Assembly: GCA_018674025.1 (NCBI GenBank)
Contig: JABHBC010000199.1
Coordinates: forward strand, 1 to 5,988
Length of the DNA: 5,988 nt
Reading direction: 5' to 3'
Source: Flavobacteriaceae bacterium
GTDB taxonomy: Bacteria; Bacteroidota; Bacteroidia; Flavobacteriales; Flavobacteriaceae
Every line of letters starts with the position of its first letter. The stretch's first letter is position 1. The translations under genes and the position numbers were made by a program. This document shows, one piece after another, positions 1-5,846 of this stretch. The notes below the pieces were generated by a model, which was not told the DNA's origin, did not search any database, and saw nothing but the letters and a program-made list of their open reading frames with translations.

Positions 1-638
1 AGTGGGTTGCTACAAATCAAAAATATATATTTATCACTATTGCTCTCGTTGCTTCCTTAGTTTTTGGTTATTTAGGTTTTGACAAATTCATTCAGCAACC
101 TGCTGAGGTTAATGCCATGAACGAAATGCATCCAGCTCAGGTTCATTTTGAATCAGCAAATCAAACAAAAAATGATTCTTTATTCAATCTGGCTTTAAAT
201 GGTGCAGATGGGAAATTAGGTATGATTGATATTATTGAAAATTATTCAGGCACTAAGGCTTCAAATTTAGCTAATTATTATGCCGGCATGTCTTACCTTA
301 ATTTAAATGATTACCAAAACTCTATTAAGTATTTAAGTAAATTTACATCTGAAGACGAGATTCTAGGAGCTACAGCTATTGGTTCAATCGCTGATAGTTT
401 TTCTCAACTTAATCAGTTTGAAGATGCTTTTGAGTATTATGAAAAAGCAATAAATTATTCTAGTAATGGATTTACTGCTCCGATGTATTTACTTAAAGCA
501 GGATATATAGGATTAGAAATTAATAAATCTAAAAAATCCTTAGCATTTTTTAATAGAATTAAAAATGAATATCCAAACTCTATTGAATTTACCAATATTG
601 ACGCACTAATCGGTATGGCTAGTGCTTCTGCTAAATAA
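1..638 (+). CDS. Membrane-anchored TPR protein (YfgM-like topology), 5' partial
   Basis: The reading frame is already open at the left edge (first full codon at base 3) and ends with TAA at 636-638, so 211 residues are visible. The ATG at base 117 is internal: the upstream part of the frame encodes a hydrophobic membrane segment (visible residues about 8-26, YIFITIALVASLVFGYLGF) that belongs to the protein. After it comes a periplasm-type domain of tetratricopeptide-like helical hairpins at about residues 87-114 (YYAGMSYLNLNDYQNSIKYL), 122-153 (DSFSQLNQFEDAFEYYEKAI) and 160-190. One N-terminal helix followed by TPRs is the topology of YfgM, a SecYEG/chaperone-associated protein in E. coli. 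The Flavobacteriia homologues I recall also have a charged cytoplasmic N-terminus, which here would lie outside the window. The fold is well supported. The exact function is inferred and unproven: the protein could be a general scaffold rather than a secretion factor. It lies 6 bp upstream of ribH. Confidence 0.88.
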   Translation, partial: WVATNQKYIFITIALVASLVFGYLGFDKFIQQPAEVNAMNEMHPAQVHFESANQTKNDSLFNLALNGADGKLGMIDIIENYSGTKASNLANYYAGMSYLNLNDYQNSIKYLSKFTSEDEILGATAIGSIADSFSQLNQFEDAFEYYEKAINYSSNGFTAPMYLLKAGYIGLEINKSKKSLAFFNRIKNEYPNSIEFTNIDALIGMASASAK

Positions 639-644
639 ACATTA

Positions 645-1121
645 ATGAGTACTAAAAACTCAAATTTATCAGATTTTGATAGTTCCAGTGTACCCAGTGG
701 ATCTTCATTAACTATTGGGATAGTTGTTTCAGAGTGGAATAAAAAAATTACAGAATCTTTGTTCAATGGTGCTTTCACTACTTTAACTGACTTTGGTGTT
801 AAATCTGACAACATAAAAAGAATTGATGTTCCAGGTAGTTTTGAATTAGTTTTTGGATCAAAAAAAATGATTCAATCTAATGTTGATGTAGTTATTGCTA
901 TTGGATGTGTAATTAAAGGAGAGACCGAACATTTTGATTACATATGTAAATCTGTTTCTAGCGGTATTGTTGATTTAAATATTAATTTTGATACTCCAGT
1001 TGTTTTTTGTGTTTTAACTGATAATAATATGCAGCAATCTATCGATAGATCTGGTGGTATTCATGGAAACAAAGGAGTTGAGGCTGCTATTACTGCCTTG
1101 AAACTTACTAATTTAAATTAG
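645..1121 (+). CDS. ribH: 6,7-dimethyl-8-ribityllumazine synthase (riboflavin synthase beta chain)
   Basis: This cytoplasmic enzyme condenses 5-amino-6-ribitylamino-uracil with 3,4-dihydroxy-2-butanone 4-phosphate to give lumazine, the penultimate step of riboflavin synthesis. At 158 residues it has the usual family length. The visible motifs, in order, are SEWN with the aromatic substrate-stacking residue W31, PGSFE at 63-67, GCVIKGETEHFDYIC at 87-101 with the probable catalytic base H96 (B. subtilis H88), PVVFCVLT at 118-125, and DRSGG...GNKG at 134-144 with the phosphate/ion-pair residues R135 and K143 (B. subtilis R127 and K135). Residues 1-21 are a Ser/Asp-rich extension before the first beta strand. 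I139 lies where B. subtilis has K131 and where flavobacterial homologues, as I recall them, read GGKHGNKG. The start is the first ATG after the upstream gene's stop and has no clear Shine-Dalgarno sequence. No other riboflavin gene is adjacent. Confidence 0.97.
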   Translation: MSTKNSNLSDFDSSSVPSGSSLTIGIVVSEWNKKITESLFNGAFTTLTDFGVKSDNIKRIDVPGSFELVFGSKKMIQSNVDVVIAIGCVIKGETEHFDYICKSVSSGIVDLNINFDTPVVFCVLTDNNMQQSIDRSGGIHGNKGVEAAITALKLTNLN

Positions 1122-1185
1122 TCAAATAACTCATTCTTTAAAAGATATTATTCATTATTTTTAAGTAAATTTTTTTACTAAGTGT
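1122..1185 (+). promoter_or_regulatory. Only non-coding spacer in the gene row; possible promoter, not proven
   Basis: These 64 bp between ribH and the small membrane protein gene are almost pure A/T. All other gaps in the + strand row are 7 bp or less, so a promoter or processing site for the mutL half of the cluster would most likely be here. I do not see the Bacteroidota promoter pattern (TTTG at -33 with TAnnTTTG at -7), and there is no TTTG anywhere in the gap. It may be simple read-through spacer. The only structure in it is a small inverted repeat near the right end. Confidence 0.25.
1164..1179. repeat. Short inverted repeat, AGTAAA-TTTT-TTTACT
   Basis: A perfect 6-bp inverted repeat with a 4-base T loop ends 6 bases before the start codon at 1186. 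Five of the six pairs are A-T or T-A, so as RNA the hairpin would be weak. There is no separate T-tract after the stem, which argues against an intrinsic terminator. It could be a protein-binding half-site pair, or chance in very AT-rich DNA. Confidence 0.2.
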
Positions 1186-1452
1186 ATGCTCAATTTTAAC
1201 TCTAAAAATAATAAAGTTTATAATTACACAGAGAGGTTTGCTAAATCAAAACTTAAGCTCAAACCTAAGTTTGATGAATTTAGAACTACTCTTGGATCTA
1301 ATGGTGGGATTAAAAATAAACTAACCAAAGCTTTAAATGATTATAATAACAAATCTGAAAAGTCAGTTAAAATAAGATTACTCATAATAACTTCAATTTT
1401 GATTTTTATATTTTTATATTTAATCGAATTTGATCTAAAAATATTTTTTTAA
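1186..1452 (+). CDS. Small tail-anchored membrane protein of unknown function, between ribH and mutL
   Basis: This is an 88-residue, strongly basic protein. Residues 1-62 are polar and Lys/Asn-rich and include YNYTERFAKSK (12-22), KFDEFRTTLGSNGGIKNK (28-45) and a Lys/Asn-rich stretch up to residue 62. A single hydrophobic segment (about 65-80, LLIITSILIFIFLYLI) is followed by EFDLKIFF at the C-terminus. With no signal peptide and one C-terminal helix after positive charges, the bulk is predicted to be cytoplasmic. The start is the first ATG after an in-frame TAA at 1162-1164. I recognise the layout (Y-x-P/E-R, KFD..R...G..GG.K, then a helix and a D-L-x-I-F tail) from short proteins at the same place in other Flavobacteriia. 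Those are sometimes labelled 'riboflavin synthase subunit beta', apparently by adjacency, but there is no lumazine synthase motif here. It lies 3 bp before mutL, so co-expression with mutL is likely. The function is unknown. Confidence 0.85.
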   Translation: MLNFNSKNNKVYNYTERFAKSKLKLKPKFDEFRTTLGSNGGIKNKLTKALNDYNNKSEKSVKIRLLIITSILIFIFLYLIEFDLKIFF

Positions 1453-1455
1453 TTA

Positions 1456-3255
1456 ATGGATAATCTAATTAAATTACTACCTGACCATGTCGCTAATCAA
1501 ATTGCCGCTGGTGAAGTTGTCCAACGACCTTCTTCAGTTGTTAAGGAATTATTAGAAAATTCAATTGATTCAGGAGCTAAAAAAATATCTTTATTAATAA
1601 AAGAATCTGGAAGAACGCTTATCCAGGTAGTTGATAATGGTTGTGGTATGTCTGAAAAAGATGCATTAATTTGCTTTCAACGACATTCTACCTCCAAAAT
1701 TACTAATGCAGCAGATTTATTTAATCTATCTACAAAAGGATTTAGGGGTGAGGCTTTAGCTAGTATAGCCGCAATTTCTCATACTGAGCTAATTACAAAA
1801 AATAATATAAATGAAATAGGGACGTTTATTAAGATTGAAGGAAATAAGATCACTCAAAACAAACCAATAGTCGCTAATGAAGGCTCATCAATTTCTGTAA
1901 AAAATCTTTTTTATAATGTTCCTGCACGAAGAAACTTTTTAAAATCAGATAATGTAGAAGTCAGACATATAATAAACGAATTTCATAGAGTAGCTTTGGC
2001 ACACCCAGAAATTCATTTTGAATTCGAAAATAATGAAAACCAGTTATTTAGTTTGCCAATTTCTAATATTCGACAAAGAATAGTTAATATATTTGGTTCT
2101 AAATCAAATGAAAAGCTAGTTCCAGTTAATGAAACAACAGAGGTTTTAAAATTATCAGGTTTTATTTTTAAACCTGAATTCTCAAAAAAATCTAGAGGAG
2201 AGCAATTCTTTTTTGTCAATAATAGATTTATTAAGAGCCCTTATTTAAATCATGCTGTTAACTCTGCATTCGAAGGTTTAATTAACACAGGATACAATGC
2301 CTCTTATTTTCTTTTTTTGGATGTAGATCCTAAAAGAATAGATATAAATATACACCCAACAAAGACTGAAATTAAATTTGATGATGATCACACAATCTAT
2401 GCAATATTAAGATCTGCGATAAAACATAGTTTAGGTCAATTTAATATATCTCCAATTTTAGATTTTGATAGAGATAAGAACTTAGATATCCCATATAAGT
2501 ATGCTTCTATGACTTCAACTAATAATATTGATGTTGAAGTAAATCATAACTTTAACCCATTTGATAAGAATCAAAATGAATTAAATTTTAAAGATTTAAA
2601 TCAATCTAAGGATAATCAACAATTAGAATATTCTGCTTTTCAAGGGGAATTAAATACTCAGTTAGATTTAGACGGCGATTTAACTAATAAGTCGTCATCT
2701 AGTGTGTTTCAACTTAAAAACAAGTATTTAGTTAATAAGATTAAATCTGGTTTGGTTATAATAAATCAAAATAGAGCACATCAACGAATTTTATATGAAA
2801 ACTTTCTTAAATATATAACTGTTCAAGGAAATGATTCACAAAAACTAATATATCCTGTTGAAGTTCAGCTATCTATTAAAGAAATTGCAATAATTGAAAA
2901 CTTTAAAACTCAATTAAATAATTCAGGTTTTTTATTTGACACAATTAATAATGATACCCTTTCATTTTCTTCACTTCCTAGCTCAATAGAAAAAGAGAAT
3001 TTAGAGTCGGTAATTAGATCTTTATTAGACAATATCAATAATGAAATACCTGATGATAATTTTAGTCAAACAGATATGATTTCAAAATCATTGTCTAAAA
3101 GTATGGCAATTAAAAATGGTCAACATCTAAGTGTTAGCGAAATGGATTTTATAGTTAATGGATTATTTGCATGCAAAGAACCTAATACATCACCATTTAA
3201 TAAAAGAACTTATATAACTTTAACAAAAGAAGATTTAGATAACAAATTCAATTAA
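1456..3255 (+). CDS. mutL: DNA mismatch repair protein MutL
   Basis: MutL is the ATP-dependent matchmaker that couples MutS-mismatch recognition to strand removal. This 599-residue protein has a typical length. The N-terminal GHKL ATPase is intact: QIAAGEVVQRPSSVVKELLE (15-34) with probable catalytic E31 and Mg-binding N35, DNGCGM (60-65), RHSTSKI (76-82), and GFRGEALASI (95-104) as the ATP lid. It continues with LFYNVPARRNFL (151-162), FFFVNNRFIKSPYL (251-264) and DINIHPTKTEIKF (296-308) with the ATP-contacting lysine K303. A low-complexity Asn/Asp-rich linker spans about 330-412, and a C-terminal dimerisation domain starts near 415. In that domain QKLIYP (462-467) fits the beta-clamp-binding pattern Q-x-x-L/I-x-P. 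The endonuclease motif DQHA(x)2E(x)4E is represented by NQNRAHQRILYE (437-448), which lacks the Asp, the first His and the Glu. The metal-site region near the end reads ACKEPNTSPFNKRT (572-585), not C-P-H/N-G-R-P. Nicking activity is therefore doubtful, while ATPase and clamp binding look retained. Gene spacing is 3 bp on the left and 2 bp on the right. Confidence 0.97.
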   Translation: MDNLIKLLPDHVANQIAAGEVVQRPSSVVKELLENSIDSGAKKISLLIKESGRTLIQVVDNGCGMSEKDALICFQRHSTSKITNAADLFNLSTKGFRGEALASIAAISHTELITKNNINEIGTFIKIEGNKITQNKPIVANEGSSISVKNLFYNVPARRNFLKSDNVEVRHIINEFHRVALAHPEIHFEFENNENQLFSLPISNIRQRIVNIFGSKSNEKLVPVNETTEVLKLSGFIFKPEFSKKSRGEQFFFVNNRFIKSPYLNHAVNSAFEGLINTGYNASYFLFLDVDPKRIDINIHPTKTEIKFDDDHTIYAILRSAIKHSLGQFNISPILDFDRDKNLDIPYKYASMTSTNNIDVEVNHNFNPFDKNQNELNFKDLNQSKDNQQLEYSAFQGELNTQLDLDGDLTNKSSSSVFQLKNKYLVNKIKSGLVIINQNRAHQRILYENFLKYITVQGNDSQKLIYPVEVQLSIKEIAIIENFKTQLNNSGFLFDTINNDTLSFSSLPSSIEKENLESVIRSLLDNINNEIPDDNFSQTDMISKSLSKSMAIKNGQHLSVSEMDFIVNGLFACKEPNTSPFNKRTYITLTKEDLDNKFN

Positions 3256-3257
3256 AT

Positions 3258-4010
3258 ATGTTTAGATCAATTACAGATGGAGTTAAGCACTTATTAATCA
3301 TCAATGTGATTATGTTTGGAGCTACAATGCTAATTAGTCCTGAGATGATGTATTCAAGTTTTGGTCTGTTTTTTCCAGAAAATAATATGTTTCAGATTTG
3401 GCAGATTTTCACCCATATGTTTATGCATGGAGGTATAAGTCACATATTGTTTAATATGTTTGCACTTTTTATGTTTGGAACTGCAGTTGAACAGATTTAC
3501 GGTACAAATAAATTCTTATTATTATATTTTTCTTCTGGTTTAGGTGCAGCACTAATTGCTCTACTTTTTTCATACTATAATTTTTACTCCATTCTGGATA
3601 TATTAGTATCATCTGATATAAATAAATCAGAAATTTTAGATACTTTAAATCAGGGTAAATATAATACTGGATGGTTATCAGTAATTAATGAAGTTGATCT
3701 AAATACTTTTATTTCGGCATTTAATACAAGTATGGTTGGAGCGTCCGGAGCAATCTTTGGCATTTTAGTAGCCTTTGGTTATCTATTTCCAGAAACTAAA
3801 TTAATGCTATTATTTGTCCCATTTCCTATTAAAGCTAAGTATTTTATCCCTGGAATAATTTTATTGGACTTATTTTCTGCCACAACTGGAGTTTCAATAT
3901 TCAGCCCTAGTAATACTGCCTACATCGCACACCTTGGTGGAGCATTAACAGGTTTTTTAGTTATATATTATTGGAAAAAAAATCAATTCAATTCTAATAG
4001 ATGGGATTAA
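3258..4010 (+). CDS. Rhomboid family intramembrane serine protease (first of two)
   Basis: This is a polytopic inner-membrane protease of 250 residues that cleaves other membrane proteins within or near their transmembrane segments. The rhomboid signatures are complete: WQIFTHMFMHGGISHILFN (48-66) with the H62-x3-N66 oxyanion pair (GlpG H150/N154), GASGAIFG (161-168) with the nucleophile S163, and AHLGGALTGF (224-233) with catalytic H225. About six hydrophobic helices are evident. A polar stretch of about 50 residues (roughly 106-156) separates the third helix from the serine helix. It is longer than in GlpG, but is a feature I recall in flavobacterial members. The substrate cannot be told. 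The gene starts 2 bp after the mutL stop and ends with a 10-bp overlap with the next rhomboid gene, suggesting coupled translation. An 8-A run at 3975-3982 encodes part of the C-terminal WKKN. Confidence 0.94.
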   Translation: MFRSITDGVKHLLIINVIMFGATMLISPEMMYSSFGLFFPENNMFQIWQIFTHMFMHGGISHILFNMFALFMFGTAVEQIYGTNKFLLLYFSSGLGAALIALLFSYYNFYSILDILVSSDINKSEILDTLNQGKYNTGWLSVINEVDLNTFISAFNTSMVGASGAIFGILVAFGYLFPETKLMLLFVPFPIKAKYFIPGIILLDLFSATTGVSIFSPSNTAYIAHLGGALTGFLVIYYWKKNQFNSNRWD

Positions 4011-4819
4011 ACGAAATTAAGTTAAAATATCAATCATTTTCAATCTTTGAAAAGATTATACTTTATAACGTATTAATCTTTTTGTCTTCATTTTTTTTAA
4101 AAAGTTTTCTTCTTGATTTTTTTCAACTTAACTCAAATTTTCAAAGCCTTATACTTAACCCTTGGACTTTACTAACTTATTCATTTATACATATCGGTTT
4201 TTTAGACATTGTTTTTAATATGCTGATACTTTTTTATGTAAGTAGATTATTGGTTGATTTGTTTAATACTACTATTCCTTTAAAAATATATTTTTATGGT
4301 ATTATTACCGGTGGCATATTTTTTATATTATTTTCTTCAATCTTAAGCATTGACAGTGTAGGATTTAATTTAATTGGAGCTTCGGCAGGGGTAAGAGCTC
4401 TTTTAATATTTTTATGTGTTTATATGCCTAATAAGCAAGTTAAAATTGCCTTTTGGAATATAGAACTAAGATATATAGCTTATTTTATATTAATTGTAGA
4501 TATACTAGGAGCTTTTGGAACAAACTCTGGAGGATATATTTCTCATCTTGGAGGAGATTTACTTGGTCTATATTTTTATTCTAATTTATATTCAAATAAT
4601 AAAACTTCTTTTTTTAATTGGGAATCTATCAAATCATATTTTTTCAAGAAATCCTCAATGAATTATTATAAAAATAAAAATTCAAATAAATCTAGACTTA
4701 AAAATGACACAGCTACTCAAAAAAGAATTGATGTTATTCTAGAAAAAATTAGCAAAAGTGGATATGAAAATTTATCTAAGGATGAAAAAGAATTTTTATT
4801 TAAAGTTGGTAAAAAGTAA
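4001..4819 (+). CDS. Second rhomboid family protein with altered oxyanion motif and C-terminal DUF6576-like tail
   Basis: This 272-residue membrane protein is paralogous in fold to its upstream neighbour. Recognisable blocks are NPWTLLTYSFIHIGFLDIVFN (53-73), IGASAGVRALL (125-135) and GYISHLGGDLLGL (178-190). The probable nucleophile S128 and histidine H182 are present. However, the H-x3-N motif is D69-x3-N73, so the histidine that helps hold the oxyanion in GlpG is replaced by Asp. The serine is followed by Ala-Gly instead of Gly, and an Arg (R132) sits in the serine helix. After the last helix (about 195) comes a basic linker and a soluble tail. The part RIDVILEKISKSGYENLSKD (242-261) resembles the C-terminal domain named DUF6576 in rhomboids of this group. 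It may be a weak protease or a substrate-binding pseudoprotease. The start is firm: a TAG stop lies in frame immediately upstream (3998-4000), and the ATG overlaps the previous gene by 10 bp. Confidence 0.9.
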   Translation: MGLNEIKLKYQSFSIFEKIILYNVLIFLSSFFLKSFLLDFFQLNSNFQSLILNPWTLLTYSFIHIGFLDIVFNMLILFYVSRLLVDLFNTTIPLKIYFYGIITGGIFFILFSSILSIDSVGFNLIGASAGVRALLIFLCVYMPNKQVKIAFWNIELRYIAYFILIVDILGAFGTNSGGYISHLGGDLLGLYFYSNLYSNNKTSFFNWESIKSYFFKKSSMNYYKNKNSNKSRLKNDTATQKRIDVILEKISKSGYENLSKDEKEFLFKVGKK

Positions 4820-4826
4820 AATCTAA

Positions 4827-5843
4827 ATGAAGAATCTCAATTTTATTGATAAGCTACTTTATTTTGTTAATTCAATTTTAGCAATCTTATTACTATTTTC
4901 TTTTTTATTACAGTTTATAAAACCAAGTCTCTTTCCTTATTTATCTTTTATGAGTTTATCAGTTCCAATTTTAATAATAATTAATTTATTGTTTTTTATC
5001 TATTGGTTGGTAAAACTTAAAAAGCAATTTATTCTATCTCTATTTGTACTATTAATTGGATATAATCAGGTGCTTTCTTTTTTTAAATTGTCCGATAACC
5101 TTGAGCGAGTTAGTCCAGACACTATCAGTGTAATGAGTTATAATGTTCGTTTATTCAATTTGTATAATTGGATTGATAGTGATGTGGAAAATGATATCAT
5201 TTCTTTTATAGGCAGTCAAGAGCCCGATGTGATTAATATGCAAGAATATAGATCTACAGAAAGGTTCTCGCTTGATAATTATCAATTTCAACATTCATCT
5301 TTAAGTGATGGAAAAACTAGTTATGGTCTAGCTACTTTTTCTAAATTACCAATAGTAAATAAGGGGATAATTAAATCTGATAATCTATCAACAATTGCAA
5401 TATTTATTGATGTTAAAAAATATTCAGACACCTTGAGGTTTTATAACATTCATCTGCAATCTTTTAAACTTGAATCTGAATTAGAAATATTAGATCAAAA
5501 CAATTCAGATAAAATTTTAAATATATTTGATAATACATTTAAAATTCAAGAAAATCAATCTAATATCATATCTAAACATATTGAAAAATCTCCTTATAAA
5601 GTGGTAGTTTCAGGCGATTTTAACAATACAGCTTACTCTTATGTTTATAATCTTTTAAAAGCAGACTTAGTTGACTCGTTTGATTCTGCTGGAAGTGGCT
5701 TTGGAAGTACATACAACTTTAAATACTTTCCTATGAGAATAGACTTTATATTAATGGATAAAACATTTAGGATAAATGACTTTAAAACCTTTAGTCAAAA
5801 TTTATCAGATCATTATCCTATAATATCTACTTTTAATTTGTAG
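4827..5843 (+). CDS. Membrane-anchored endonuclease/exonuclease/phosphatase (EEP) family protein
   Basis: This 338-residue protein has three N-terminal hydrophobic helices (about 10-30, 38-61 and 67-86) followed by a DNase I-like EEP domain (about 99-338). The domain keeps the family's metal and catalytic residues: MSYNVR with N106, INMQEY with E140, YGLATFSKLPI (166-176), FYNIHLQS with H209, VSGDFNN with D264 and N266, RIDFILMD with D306, and SDHYPI with D328-H329. Such enzymes hydrolyse phosphodiester or phosphomonoester bonds in nucleic acids, inositol phosphates or phospholipids. The substrate cannot be read from the motifs. With three helices after a cytoplasmic N-terminus the catalytic domain would face the periplasm, which would favour an extracytoplasmic substrate, but the topology is a prediction. 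The gene follows the second rhomboid after 7 bp and closes the + strand row. Its stop is 3 bp from the stop of the convergent gene. Confidence 0.93.
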   Translation: MKNLNFIDKLLYFVNSILAILLLFSFLLQFIKPSLFPYLSFMSLSVPILIIINLLFFIYWLVKLKKQFILSLFVLLIGYNQVLSFFKLSDNLERVSPDTISVMSYNVRLFNLYNWIDSDVENDIISFIGSQEPDVINMQEYRSTERFSLDNYQFQHSSLSDGKTSYGLATFSKLPIVNKGIIKSDNLSTIAIFIDVKKYSDTLRFYNIHLQSFKLESELEILDQNNSDKILNIFDNTFKIQENQSNIISKHIEKSPYKVVVSGDFNNTAYSYVYNLLKADLVDSFDSAGSGFGSTYNFKYFPMRIDFILMDKTFRINDFKTFSQNLSDHYPIISTFNL

Positions 5844-5846
5844 AGC

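Noticed and set aside
117..119. ATG at 117 as the start of the TPR protein.
   Set aside because: The frame continues upstream to the window edge and encodes a convincing transmembrane helix, so the real start is outside the window.
455..814. A 119-codon open frame on the minus strand across the TPR/ribH junction.
   Set aside because: It is antisense to two well-supported genes, spans their junction, and its translation has no recognisable motif. It is a shadow of AT-rich coding DNA.
1164..1179. The inverted repeat before the small membrane protein gene as an intrinsic terminator for ribH.
   Set aside because: The stem is six pairs, nearly all A-T, with no distinct T-tract after it. It is kept only as a low-confidence repeat.
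1186..1452. Naming the 88-residue protein as riboflavin synthase beta subunit.
   Set aside because: It has none of the lumazine synthase motifs and carries a membrane helix. The true beta chain is the adjacent ribH product.
1579..1585. A 7-A run in mutL as a phase-variation tract.
   Set aside because: Runs of this length are expected by chance in such AT-rich coding DNA, and the reading frame is intact throughout.
2013..2219. A 68-codon open frame on the minus strand inside mutL.
   Set aside because: It lies wholly antisense to the MutL ATPase domain and shows no family features.
3975..3997. An 8-A run near the end of the first rhomboid as a programmed -1 frameshift that would fuse the two rhomboids.
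   Set aside because: A -1 slip at A-AAA-AAT enters the frame of the second rhomboid but meets TAA at 3995-3997, and a further TAG at 3998-4000, before its ATG. No fusion would result.
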